From the NCBI GenBank assembly GCA_019306185.1, contig JAFDMD010000002.1, positions 1 through 47,690 on the forward strand: DNA of 47,690 bases, written 5' to 3'. The translations under genes and the position numbers were made by a program. The notes beneath the pieces were generated by a model. That model was not told where the DNA came from. It saw nothing but the letters and a program-made list of their open reading frames with translations, and did no database searches. Source of the DNA: Deltaproteobacteria bacterium (GTDB taxonomy: Bacteria; Desulfobacterota; Desulfobacteria; Desulfobacterales; JAFDMD01). Below are positions 8,907 through 15,929 of this stretch, piece by piece; within the stretch, counting starts at the first letter, position 1, and every line of letters starts with the position of its first letter.

Positions 8907-9411
8907 AAACCATTACGCCTTTATATCCATAGGCTCGAATATAGGAGATAAAATTGGCGCCTGCCGAAAAGGAATAGATAAAATTAAAGGCTTGCCGTCT
9001 TGTTTTGTAACCGATATTTCAAAATTTTATGAAACCTCTCCGGTTGATTATACGGATCAGGATTGGTTTGCAAACTGCGCTATTAAGATAAAAACCGAAT
9101 ATAGCCCGGAAGAGCTCCTGTTTAATTTGCGAGAAATAGAAAGAAATGTAGGCTCTATCAAGAAAAAGATAAGATTTGGACCAAGAATACTTGATTTAGA
9201 TATTATCTTTTACGATAATATTATAATAGATTCAAAAAGGTTAAAAATACCGCATCCCAGAATGCATAACCGATACTTTGTTTTGCAGCCTATATCGGAT
9301 ATCGAAACAGATTTTATACATCCCGTATTAAAAATAAGCATCAAAAGCTTGATAGAAAATCTTAAAAGTGATATTCAATACAATTGCCAGAAAGCGCTGC
9401 TTATAAAATGA
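8887..9411 (+). CDS. folK: 2-amino-4-hydroxy-6-hydroxymethyldihydropteridine diphosphokinase
   Basis: Folate-pathway kinase (HPPK) that transfers pyrophosphate from ATP to the pterin. It has the expected GSNIGD start, a YETSPVDYTDQDWFANCA loop region, and the signature RFGPRILDLDIIFYD near residues 97-111 with the two magnesium-binding aspartates. The PHPRMHNRYFVLQPI segment follows. Its start overlaps dapL by 20 bp and its stop overlaps the next gene (ATGA), so it is coupled within the argH-pgsA operon. Confidence 0.93.
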   Translation: MKMQNSKNHYAFISIGSNIGDKIGACRKGIDKIKGLPSCFVTDISKFYETSPVDYTDQDWFANCAIKIKTEYSPEELLFNLREIERNVGSIKKKIRFGPRILDLDIIFYDNIIIDSKRLKIPHPRMHNRYFVLQPISDIETDFIHPVLKISIKSLIENLKSDIQYNCQKALLIK

Positions 9412-9674
9412 GATTATTAATATTTTTATCACTTATATATCTTTGTTATATATTATTAAAATCCCGTTGGAAATCTTCGGGTAAAAAATCGGCTATTAAT
9501 AAAGAAATGGAAAAAACCGCTGATGATATAATGATTTACGACCCTTGCTGTAAAATATATTATCCGAAAAAAAACTGCATAGCATTTAAGGATAAAGATA
9601 AAATATTATATTTTTGCGGCAAAGAATGTAAAAATAAATTTTTGGAAGATAGAAAAAAAGGAGATTTTAAATGA
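9408..9674 (+). CDS. YHS-like metal-binding membrane-anchored protein
   Basis: An 88-residue protein beginning at the ATG overlapping the folK stop; an upstream start at 9384 is less likely. A single N-terminal membrane segment (residues 2-18) is followed by a linker and a small cysteine domain: [16 protein letters not shown], then [13 protein letters not shown]. This spacing matches the YHS/PP0621-type family, in which DPxC and FCS-x-ECxxKF bind metal. The role is probably metal binding at the inner membrane. Its partner is unknown. The downstream transaldolase overlaps it by 4 bp. Confidence 0.7.
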   Translation: MRLLIFLSLIYLCYILLKSRWKSSGKKSAINKEMEKTADDIMIYDPCCKIYYPKKNCIAFKDKDKILYFCGKECKNKFLEDRKKGDFK

Positions 9675-10315
9675 AATTTTTTATAGATACTGCAAATATA
9701 AAAGAGATCAAAGATGCCCATAGCATGGGAATGGTTGACGGGGTAACTACAAATCCTTCTCTTATTGCAAAAGAAGAAGGGAAATTTGAAGATATTATAA
9801 AACAGATATGCGAGATAGTAGATGGACCTGTAAGCGCGGAAGTAATAGGGCTTGATACTAAAACTATGGTAAAAGAGGCTAAAAACCTTGCGGCAATTGC
9901 TTCTAATATAGTTGTAAAAATACCTATGACAATAGACGGAATAAAAGCCGTAAAAATTTTATCCCAAGAACAGATCAAAACAAACGTAACCTTAATATTT
10001 TCACCTCTTCAGGCGCTTATGGCGGCAAAATCAGGCGCCTCTTACGCGAGCCCTTTTGTAGGCAGATTAGACGATCTTTCACAAGATGGTATGACTTTGG
10101 TAGAGCAGATTGTGGATATTTATGACAACTATGCCTTTGATACCGAAATAATAGTTGCAAGCATAAGAAACCCGATACATGTTCTTGAGGCCGCGCTTAT
10201 GGGTGCAGACATTGCAACAATACCATTTAACGTTTTATCCAAACTCGCGGCTCATCCTCTTACGGATAAAGGGATAGACGCGTTTTTGGCAGATTGGAAT
10301 AAAGCGAAAAAGTAA
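9671..10315 (+). CDS. Transaldolase / fructose-6-phosphate aldolase family (TalC type)
   Basis: A compact 214-residue class I aldolase of the short transaldolase subfamily. [12 protein letters not shown] at the start, [12 protein letters not shown] (about 24-35) and the catalytic-lysine strand IVVKIPMT (about 81-88) are present. [29 protein letters not shown] is the following barrel core. It would join the pentose-phosphate pathway by moving a dihydroxyacetone unit; some close relatives act as fructose-6-phosphate aldolases instead. It begins at an ATGA overlap with the preceding gene and has an AAGGAG ribosome site. Confidence 0.9.
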   Translation: MKFFIDTANIKEIKDAHSMGMVDGVTTNPSLIAKEEGKFEDIIKQICEIVDGPVSAEVIGLDTKTMVKEAKNLAAIASNIVVKIPMTIDGIKAVKILSQEQIKTNVTLIFSPLQALMAAKSGASYASPFVGRLDDLSQDGMTLVEQIVDIYDNYAFDTEIIVASIRNPIHVLEAALMGADIATIPFNVLSKLAAHPLTDKGIDAFLADWNKAKK

Positions 10316-10324
10316 GATAATCTA

Positions 10325-10888
10325 ATGAATAAAATAACCGACATAATAAGTCACCCTAATTTTTTAACCATTTTTCGGATAGCTGCGGCCCCTATATTGG
10401 TGCTTCTGCTATTATCCACAAATAAAATGTTAACCTTTTTATCCGCTATGGTATTTAGCGCGGCTGCAATAACCGATTATTTTGATGGTTATATAGCAAG
10501 ACAAAAAGGACTTGTATCAAGCTTCGGAAAAATTATGGATCCTGTAGCGGATAAACTTTTAATATCTTCTGCAATTATTATGCTTGTATCCCACGGATGG
10601 ATACCTGCATGGATGGGGTGTATTATAATAGGAAGAGAGATTTCAATAACAGGATTAAGAAATCTTATTATAAAAAAAGGGGGCGATATATCTGCCTCCA
10701 AACTAGGAAAATATAAAACCGGCTTTCAGATAGCCGCTATAATACCGCTTTTAATTCATTATCCATATTTTGGCGTTAATATAAATATAATAGGAATTTT
10801 TTTTTTATGGTGGGCTTTGGTATTTACTGTATGGTCTGCGGTTGACTACATTATAAAGTTTCACAAAATAGAGCCGTTTAAGTTGTAA
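10325..10888 (+). CDS. pgsA: CDP-diacylglycerol-glycerol-3-phosphate 3-phosphatidyltransferase
   Basis: Inner-membrane enzyme making phosphatidylglycerol phosphate. The CDP-alcohol phosphatidyltransferase motif DG-x2-AR-x8-G-x3-D-x3-D is complete in DGYIARQKGLVSSFGK followed by IMDPVAD (about residues 54-76). About five membrane helices and a length of 187 are usual. It is the last gene of the argH operon. A strong palindrome lies 100 bp after the stop (10987-11017). Confidence 0.92.
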   Translation: MNKITDIISHPNFLTIFRIAAAPILVLLLLSTNKMLTFLSAMVFSAAAITDYFDGYIARQKGLVSSFGKIMDPVADKLLISSAIIMLVSHGWIPAWMGCIIIGREISITGLRNLIIKKGGDISASKLGKYKTGFQIAAIIPLLIHYPYFGVNINIIGIFFLWWALVFTVWSAVDYIIKFHKIEPFKL

Positions 10889-10986
10889 GTAATAAAGCGG
10901 CAAAGTAACAGAGTAACAAAGTTTTATCCCGTCTTTTTATTATTTTTGTAATTGTTATCACTTTGGATAAAAATTTTTAATAATAT

Positions 10987-11017
10987 ATGTTGGGTTATGC
11001 GAAGCGCAACCCAACAT
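10987..11017. repeat. Strong palindrome downstream of pgsA
   Basis: ATGTTGGGTT and AACCCAACAT face each other across a short centre that itself contains GCG/CGC. The predicted hairpin has at least 13 base pairs with a two-base bulge. There is no immediate run of T, so it is not a classical intrinsic terminator. It may still mark the 3' end of the argH-pgsA operon and shield the convergent HicB-like gene. Similar TTGGGTT...AACCCAA palindromes are common dispersed intergenic elements in other bacteria. Confidence 0.75.
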
Positions 11018-11045
11018 ACTTAACTGTTTTTACGTATTACTAAAT

Positions 11046-11246
11046 CTATGCATACATTAATCTTCTGCCTTTTGCTTGAGGAATAGGGTTTGCCGTATCT
11101 ATCCAAAGCCGAATTGCTTCTTTTGCATTGGAAAGAGCCGATTCATAGGAATTCCCATGCGCCATACATCCGGAAAGTTCCGGAACTTCAGCCAAATAAG
11201 CTTTGTCTTCTTCGCTCCAATAAATTATTGTTTCGTATTTAAACAT
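11046..11246 (-). CDS. Orphan HicB-family antitoxin-like protein
   Basis: A 66-residue single-domain HicB-like protein. YETIIYWSEEDKAYLAEVPELSG followed by AHGNSYESALSNAKEAI is the typical partial RNase-H fold of HicB. GGGAGG lies five bases before the ATG. No HicA toxin gene is next to it: the 70 bp upstream and the 28 bp downstream cannot hold one. It may be a solitary HicB or the survivor of a lost module. It lacks a C-terminal DNA-binding domain. Confidence 0.8.
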   Translation of the reverse strand: MFKYETIIYWSEEDKAYLAEVPELSGCMAHGNSYESALSNAKEAIRLWIDTANPIPQAKGRRLMYA

Positions 11247-11315
11247 TATTGCCTCCCAATCTCGGACTCCTTATCAATAATCACTGGAGCGAGGAACGAG
11301 TGCCCTGTGGATTTT

Positions 11316-11700
11316 TTAATTCTCTATTTTGATTGATTTGATAATTTGTTCAATTTCTTTCATAGAGCCAGTTTTTTCATCTTGTCTTGTGGTAGCGCCA
11401 ATCATAAAGAAATAATCGCCTCGCGGTACAATCCACATCTTCGATGTGATTGGGAATGTCCGTCCGTCCATAATCCGTAACAAATAATTGAACTGCATAT
11501 AGGCTGCGTTTAACTCATCCATCTTAACATCTATAGGAGATTGCGCTAACTGAAAGTTTTCGAATATCTTTTGCATTAGAGGCAAGATTGAAGATATAAT
11601 TTCTTTACCATCTTTTCCTTTTAGCTGACCGTATGGTTTGATCATTGGCAGTGACGGTTAACAATATAACTAAAAATGGGATTAATTTAATGTATTTCAT
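11316..11700 (-). pseudogene. Frameshifted small exported protein
   Basis: Reading leftward, an ATG at 11698-11700 gives MKYIKLIPFLVILLTVTAN, a convincing signal peptide. The rest of the protein, an about 105-residue domain ending in MKEIEQIIKSIKIEN, continues in a different frame from about 11645 to 11316. The two pieces join near 11640 with a one-base shift. The body contains WIVPRGDYFFMIGATTRQDE, which reads like a complete periplasmic domain. Either this is a recent frameshift or a sequence error. No family name is offered. Confidence 0.6.
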
Positions 11701-12007
11701 TTGTTTATTTTTTTCAGTTAATAAGTAGTTTTATAGTTTAAATATAATAATCAAAGTTCAAAAACATTCCTTATATCATTTATTTTTTAATAATATAAGA
11801 TACCCTTTATATTTGAAATTTTTATAATATTATAGAGTTAATTTGTCAACCTACTAATTAAAGAAATATAATCTGCCCTGCCTATTTGTAATTATTACAG
11901 GAATATAAGTTATATTGTTAATTAATTTTAGATGATTACTATATAAAAAATGATTTTTTGAGATTTATACAAACGCTTTAAAAAACAGAAGATATTCTAT
12001 TTTTTTA
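11701..12007. other. AT-rich intergenic region upstream of the tRNA cluster
   Basis: About 300 bp of very AT-rich sequence with no open frame of note and no recognisable RNA. It probably holds the promoter of the minus-strand exported-protein gene on its left side. The tRNA promoter follows immediately at 12008. Confidence 0.5.
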
Positions 12008-12036
12008 TTGACATAAAATCGTTCAAAAGTTAAACA
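12008..12036 (+). promoter_or_regulatory. Sigma-70-type promoter for tRNA-Gly/tRNA-Cys
   Basis: TTGACA at 12008-12013, a 17-bp spacer and TAAACA at 12031-12036. Transcription would begin near 12043, about ten bases before the tRNA-Gly 5' end. The -35 box is perfect and the -10 box is moderate. Confidence 0.55.
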
Positions 12037-12053
12037 ATTCTTTTGTATTTTGG

Positions 12054-12128
12054 GCGGGAATAACTCAGCGGTAGAGTGCGACCTTGCCAAGGTCGAAGTC
12101 GCGGGTTCAAATCCCGTTTCCCGCTCCA
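12054..12128 (+). tRNA. tRNA-Gly (GCC)
   Basis: A full cloverleaf: acceptor GCGGGAA pairs with TTCCCGC, the anticodon loop CTTGCCAAG gives GCC, the T loop is GGGTTCAAATCCC, and CCA is encoded. It lies 9 bp before tRNA-Cys and is probably co-transcribed with it. Confidence 0.97.
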
Positions 12129-12137
12129 TTTTTTTAT

Positions 12138-12212
12138 GGCGGCATAGCCAAGTGGTAAGGCAACGGTCTGCAAAACCGTTATTCACCGGTTCGAATCCGG
12201 TTGCCGCCTCCA
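12138..12212 (+). tRNA. tRNA-Cys (GCA)
   Basis: Acceptor GGCGGCA pairs with TGCCGCC, the anticodon loop TCTGCAAAA gives GCA, the T arm is CCGGTTCGAATCCGG, and CCA is encoded. The D arm (AGCCAAGTGGTAAGGCA) is typical of bacterial tRNA-Cys. Confidence 0.97.
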
Positions 12213-12340
12213 TCTACGAAACTTCTTTAACAACTTATAAGATACCGTTTTATGTATAACAAAATAAACGCTTATGATTAAATATAAGACACAACAAGGA
12301 ATAGATTATACCCCCTGTATCAATAGGAGGTTAAGAGGAA

Positions 12341-12434
12341 ATAATAAAGGGATTTCTCCCTTCGGTTCGAAATGACAGGAAGCAATTTTTTTACCGTGTA
12401 ATGTCAACGAGCGCGTCGAGGAGAAATCTTATAA
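12341..12434. repeat. Dispersed repeat with terminal GATTTCTC/GAGAAATC, copy 1
   Basis: A 94-bp element that matches, in reverse orientation, the sequence at about 25432-25524. The shared stretches are ATAATAAAGGGATTTCTC at one end, GACAGGAAG and TTTTTTTACCGT in the middle, and AATGTCAACGAGCGC then GAGGAGAAATCT at the other end. GATTTCTC and GAGAAATC form an inverted terminal pair, as in small palindromic mobile-like elements. It lies between two tRNA pairs and has no coding capacity. Confidence 0.85.
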
Positions 12435-12494
12435 AACAGGACAGTTTCCGTAGAAAATCTTGCAGGAATTTTTTAAATTTAAACTAAAAACTTA

Positions 12495-12523
12495 TTGACC
12501 TGTTTTTTATCAAATGTTATCAA
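12495..12523 (+). promoter_or_regulatory. Candidate promoter for the tRNA-Ser pair
   Basis: TTGACC at 12495-12500, a 17-bp spacer and TATCAA at 12518-12523, ending 16 bases before the tRNA-Ser(TGA) 5' end. A match to the sigma-70 pattern at the expected distance. Confidence 0.5.
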
Positions 12524-12539
12524 TTTCAGGTTAATTTTA

Positions 12540-12625
12540 GGAGGGATGGCCGAGTGGCTTAAGGCGGCGGTCTTGAAAACCGTTGAGCGAAAGCTCCGTG
12601 GGTTCAAATCCTACTCCCTCCGCCA
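12540..12625 (+). tRNA. tRNA-Ser (TGA)
   Basis: Class II tRNA with a long variable arm (GAGCGAAAGCTC). Acceptor GGAGGGA pairs with TCCCTCC, discriminator G, CCA encoded. The anticodon loop TCTTGAAAA gives TGA, reading UCA and UCN codons. Confidence 0.97.
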
Positions 12626-12656
12626 GTCGTTTTATGAAAGATTTATAAAAAATATC

Positions 12657-12749
12657 GGAGAGATGGCCGAGTAGGTCGAAGGCGCTCGCCTGCTAAGCGA
12701 GTAACGGGTGAAAGTTCGTTCGAGGGTTCGAATCCCTCTCTCTCCGCCA
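12657..12749 (+). tRNA. tRNA-Ser (GCT)
   Basis: Class II tRNA with acceptor GGAGAGA/TCTCTCC, discriminator G and encoded CCA. The anticodon loop CCTGCTAAG gives GCT for AGC and AGU codons. The variable arm is long. It is separated from tRNA-Ser(TGA) by 31 bp and is probably from the same transcript. Confidence 0.97.
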
Positions 12750-12779
12750 TAACCTTTAAGGCTGATAAATATAAAAATG

Positions 12780-12802
12780 AACAAAATGGTTTGTTATGCA
12801 AC
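12780..12802. repeat. Half copy of the GTTGCATAAC/GTTATGCAAC repeat
   Basis: AACAAAATGGTTTGTTATGCAAC carries the right arm (GTTATGCAAC) and the AACAAA-TGGTTTGTT centre seen at 25543-25559 and 26876-26888. The left arm is lost. It follows the tRNA-Ser cluster. Confidence 0.6.
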
Positions 12803-12846
12803 CGTCTTTAATCGAAATATAAACATATAAAAGATATAATTTATAG

Positions 12847-13065
12847 ATGGCAAATAATAAAAAAACTTTTCAATTGATTTGGGGAACAGCTTTTTTTCTA
12901 TCAGGTATAGGGGTATTTATTAGAATTCCTCAAGTAATGCCTCAAATCGAATCTATAAAACATTTTTCTTCCGTATTACCCTTTATTAAAATATGCTTTT
13001 ATCTTATGGGGCTTATACTTACGGCTGGCGGAGGAAAAAAAATATATCTTTATTTTAAGAAATAA
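12847..13065 (+). CDS. Small two-helix membrane protein
   Basis: A 72-residue protein with two hydrophobic segments (residues 9-26 and 44-63) and a basic tail, KKIYLYFKK. No family is recognised. It begins at an ATG without a strong ribosome site, 97 bp after the last tRNA and 155 bp before dsrC. The dsrC promoter follows it, so it is probably a separate unit. The even spacing of charged ends argues for a real protein. Confidence 0.5.
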   Translation: MANNKKTFQLIWGTAFFLSGIGVFIRIPQVMPQIESIKHFSSVLPFIKICFYLMGLILTAGGGKKIYLYFKK

Positions 13066-13112
13066 TTCGAAGAAATTATCATAAGGCGTTAGCTTTAAAA
13101 AAGAGAATTTTA

Positions 13113-13141
13113 TTGACAATCATTTATATAAATAATATAGA
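13113..13141 (+). promoter_or_regulatory. Strong promoter of dsrC
   Basis: TTGACA at 13113-13118, a 17-bp spacer and TATAGA at 13136-13141. The start would be near 13148, leaving a leader of about 70 bases before the ATG at 13220, which has an AAAGGAGGAA ribosome site. This is the best promoter plus ribosome site combination in the window, consistent with high dsrC expression. Confidence 0.7.
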
Positions 13142-13219
13142 AAATAGCTTAATGAAATTAGAGATAATCAGGCTTAAACAGCTAATTGATAATTAATAAA
13201 TATTAAAGGAGGAATTTAA

Positions 13220-13537
13220 ATGGCACAAGTAGAACACCAAGGTAAAACATTTATCGTAGATGAAGATGGCTTTATAGACGATTACGCGTCTTGGTCCGAA
13301 GAATGGGTTGATTACGTCAGAAAAGAGGAAGGTATCAAAGATATGACTGACGAACATAGAAAAGTAGTAGATGTGCTTCGCGATTATTACGAGAAAAACG
13401 GAATCGCTCCTATGGTTAGAGTTTTATCTAAAGTTACAGGTTTTAAACTCAAATATATTTACGAGCTTTTCCCGTCAGGCCCCGGCAAAGGAGCTTGCAA
13501 AATGGCAGGGCTTCCCAAACCGACGGGCTGTGTGTAA
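13220..13537 (+). CDS. dsrC: DsrC, sulfite-reductase sulfur-carrier protein
   Basis: A 105-residue DsrC/TusE-fold protein. The C-terminal arm GACKMAGLPKPTGCV carries both conserved cysteines, C93 and the penultimate C104. Two cysteines mark true DsrC rather than TusE-like relatives with one. In sulfate and sulfite reducers DsrC accepts sulfur from DsrAB as a trisulfide between these two residues and returns it to the DsrMKJOP membrane complex. The gene stands alone, with its own promoter and terminator, as is common. The other dsr genes are outside the window. Confidence 0.95.
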   Translation: MAQVEHQGKTFIVDEDGFIDDYASWSEEWVDYVRKEEGIKDMTDEHRKVVDVLRDYYEKNGIAPMVRVLSKVTGFKLKYIYELFPSGPGKGACKMAGLPKPTGCV

Positions 13538-13565
13538 AGTTTTTATATTACGGCATCAATGCCAT

Positions 13566-13597
13566 AAAAAAACCCTGTTTAACTACAGGGTTTTTTT
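13566..13597 (+). terminator. Intrinsic terminator after dsrC
   Basis: AAAAAACCCTGT and ACAGGGTTTTTT form a 12-bp stem over a seven-base loop, ending in a run of seven T. It lies 29 bp after the dsrC stop. The flanking A run makes it potentially bidirectional. Confidence 0.9.
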
Positions 13598-13647
13598 ATG
13601 CATTTTTTTTATGACTGCAAATAAACCTAAACATATCTATCCAGTTT

Positions 13648-13745
13648 TATAACAAAGTATTTTGTTATTTTTACGATATGCGAAAATTTTAACCGCATGA
13701 ATGCTAACAGTATTTCGAGGATTATAGTTTGAGCATAACGAAGAA
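13648..13745. repeat. Diverged copy of the 143-bp GTTGCATAAC element
   Basis: Shares with 25541-25635 the order ATAACAAAGT, TTTGTTA-like centre, GAAAATTTTAACCG, a gap, TTCGAGGATT and TTGAGCATAACG. The outer GTTGCATAAC arm is degraded (TTATAAC). It lies between the dsrC terminator and the Ahb-like gene. Confidence 0.65.
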
Positions 13746-13818
13746 AATAGTCAAAAAACAAAATTATAAAACGGGCTAATGAAAGAAACAATTATAAATA
13801 GGCAAATAGGCGGCTGTT

Positions 13819-14265
13819 TTGGACGATTCCGACAAATTAATAATAAATCATATACAATCCGATTTTCCGATAACAAAACGTCCTTATATTGCAATTGCAG
13901 AAAAGATTGGCTCCTCGGAACAAGAGGTTATAGAACGTATTCTGCGTTTAAAAAAAAATGGGATTATACGAAGAATCGGAGGAAACTTTGTTCCGGGCAA
14001 ACTCGGCTTTGTAAGCACCTTATGCGCCGCAAGGGTTTCTAAAGATAAAATCGAAATTTTTGTAAAAAAGGTCAATATTTTTAATGGAGTAACTCATAAT
14101 TATAAAAGAGATCATAAATATAATATATGGTTTACCTTTATAGCGCCTGATACTGACGAGATAAAGGCAAATTTGGAAGAGATAAAAAAAGAAACAGGGG
14201 TAACCGAAATTTTAAATCTTCCCGCTTCCCGCGTTTTTAAAATCAAGGCGGAATTTAACGTATAA
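13819..14265 (+). CDS. Siroheme decarboxylase-like protein (AhbA/AhbB, Lrp/AsnC fold)
   Basis: A 148-residue Lrp/AsnC-type protein of the AhbA/AhbB/NirDLGH family. Siroheme decarboxylase removes two acetate carboxyls from siroheme on the alternative heme (Ahb) pathway and is also related to heme d1 enzymes. Family marks are KRPYIAIAEKIGSSEQEV (about 20-37), the IIRRIGGNFVPGKLGF strand (about 49-64) and TLCAARVS. A stop at 13807-13809 limits the frame, so the TTG at 13819 is the only plausible start, with AGGCGG just upstream. The partner subunit is not adjacent. It fits functionally with hemC and cobA-hemD at 23.9-26.6 kb. Assignment to AhbA or AhbB is not attempted. Confidence 0.75.
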   Translation: MDDSDKLIINHIQSDFPITKRPYIAIAEKIGSSEQEVIERILRLKKNGIIRRIGGNFVPGKLGFVSTLCAARVSKDKIEIFVKKVNIFNGVTHNYKRDHKYNIWFTFIAPDTDEIKANLEEIKKETGVTEILNLPASRVFKIKAEFNV

Positions 14266-14339
14266 GACTTATCATCTTATGAAACACAGGCGCCTATGAC
14301 TATCTTATAGATATAAAAAAAGGATAATTATAAAAGGAT

Positions 14340-14612
14340 ATGAGTAAAGTTTTTTCACCAGTGATAAAGCAAGAAGCGGAGCAAACAACTTGGACATATC
14401 CAACCCAAATATAATTATATGAAATTTTAAAAGATAAAGAATTTGCCAATAATATAGAGGCTATACATAACCTGTCCGCAAAAAAAAACTATCAACGATC
14501 TTCTTATCTTTTTATATCACCCTGATCAAACCGTAAAAGAAAACAGAATATAATGCAATTGGCTCGGTTGTTTCGGACCGGATTTGCTTTCCGAAGTTGC
14601 TCATCTTTTATA
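14340..14612 (+). pseudogene. Decayed coding remnant, possibly HEAT-like (DVU0298-type)
   Basis: Short open pieces in different frames, each stopped after 20-40 codons. One piece reads TINDLLIFLYHPDQTVKEN, then a stop, then CNWLGCFGPDLLSEVAHLL. The order of a two-helix repeat followed by a glycine turn recalls the HEAT-like DVU0298 family of sulfate reducers. That likeness is weak. What is firm is that no intact frame exists here although the codon pattern looks protein-like. Confidence 0.35.
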
Positions 14613-15563
14613 GCTATATGCGCAGGTAGGAAAATCGTTATATCGTAAAATTACCGCAAGCCCTGTTAAATTCCATCCGTATAACGCGCAGACCGCATGC
14701 ATTCTTATAATCATCTGAATGTTATCATAATAATTTTGTGGAAATAGATTTATTTTTATATATAAAATTCCCATTGTCGCCGTAACTATCAGAAAAAAGA
14801 GTCCTGAAATCAATAAAAATTTTTGCTGGGATGCTTTCGAAAATCTATAAAAAAGTATAAAAATATTTATAACCGCAGCAATCAAAATTACGGATATAAA
14901 AAACTGAGCGGTTTTTATATTAAGAAGAATAAATGCAAACAATATAATAACTCCGGTATTTATAGTTCAAAAGCTTATATTTTTTAAAAAGGCAATTAAA
15001 ACGAATTCCGTTTTTTTAATGAAGGAAAATATCAAAGAAAAGGTAATAAGAGATAAGGGAAAGGAAAAATCGAGAAAAAAGGTATTAAGCTCAGCCTGAT
15101 CCGAATGCACAACTTGATAATATTGTCGGTTAATAATTGCAAAAACGGATAAAACCAATCCTATGGAAAGGCATAATAAAGAAGCGTTATGAAATTTTTC
15201 CGCAGGCAAAACATCCGATTTGAAAAATTGAAAAGGAAAAAAAGAAAATTTTTTCATCCTAACCGTCTCCGTTTTATAAAAGCCAATATTAATAAGATAA
15301 TAATCGAGACAATATAGAGGTTTAAAAAAGCCGTTATGGCAAATATAGACGAGAGTAAAAAAAGGCTGCTGTTGTATAACAAATTTTATTTTTTGTTTGG
15401 GTATAACATAGAATAATTGTTCCGCCGCAGCATAGATTAAAAAAAATATATGTATCCTTTCTAAGTCATAAACGGTTATTTCCAGAAAAAGAGTATCGCA
15501 AAAACCGGCTCCGAAGCCGATAATCATTAAAACGGTTAGTATAATTTTAAATTTTATGCTCAT
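14601..15563 (-). pseudogene. YndJ-like membrane protein with an internal stop
   Basis: Two hydrophobic frames, 15563-14967 and 14942-14601, are in the same phase. They are separated only by a TGA at 14969-14967 and eight codons, so together they form one membrane protein of about 320 residues broken by a nonsense codon. The N-terminal part has GFGAGFCDTLFLE and ERIHIFFLIYAAAEQL; the C-terminal part has RMHAVCALYGWNLTGLA. The RLHA-N-GF pattern resembles YndJ-family proteins. The neighbour to the right is an SDR-epimerase remnant. The gene has probably decayed at both ends too. Confidence 0.6.
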
Positions 15564-15584
15564 TATGTCCGTAATCTCAAAAAT

Positions 15585-15890
15585 TTTTTTAAGGCGTTTT
15601 TAAGTTTGGTATCATAAAATTATATCCGTCGGTTATAAGCTTTTTCGGTATGACTCTGCATCCTTTCGATAAAATCTCTTTTCCCCTGTTTTGAAAAAAA
15701 GCTTTTATCAAGACAGGAGGAATTGTAAAAAACGCTGGTTTTGATAAAAATTTGCATAGTATTTGAGAAAATTGATAATTTGTAACGGGATGAGGCGACG
15801 TTATATTTACGGGTTTTTTTATAGAATTGTTTTGCAGCAGATGATAAACTGCTCCTTATAAGATCCTCTACTCCTATCCGACTCATATAT
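15585..15890 (-). pseudogene. Remnant of a TIGR01777-type SDR epimerase
   Basis: Reading leftward, one frame begins SRIGVEDLI (the end of the Rossmann domain, typically W-I-H-x-D-D-L). After a one-base shift near 15850 the text continues GAVYHLLQNNSIKKPVN, then ITSPHPVTNYQFSQIL, KPAFFTIPPVLIKAFF and KKLITDGYNF. That is the DUF1731 C-terminal segment of the TIGR01777 epimerase family. The N-terminal two thirds are absent. It stands upstream of the broken YndJ-like gene on the same strand, so the pair was probably an operon that is now decaying. Confidence 0.7.
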
Positions 15891-15929
15891 TGCAATTAAA
15901 AGCTATTAGTATAACAAAAAACCCGCCGT

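Noticed and set aside
11247-11315. HicA gene upstream of HicB
   Set aside because: The interval is only about 70 bp and has no frame with HicA features.
12050-12259. Frames across the tRNA-Gly/tRNA-Cys genes
   Set aside because: They translate tRNA sequence; the cloverleaves explain the region.
13371-13652. 93-residue frame inside dsrC
   Set aside because: Off-frame to the clear DsrC protein and runs through its terminator.
14967-14969. TGA as selenocysteine in the YndJ-like gene
   Set aside because: No selenoprotein family is involved, no SECIS-like hairpin is evident just after it, and adjacent genes are decayed too.
15620-15895. Minus-strand 91-residue frame as a separate gene
   Set aside because: Only its first nine residues fit (the epimerase remnant); the rest is the wrong frame of that pseudogene.
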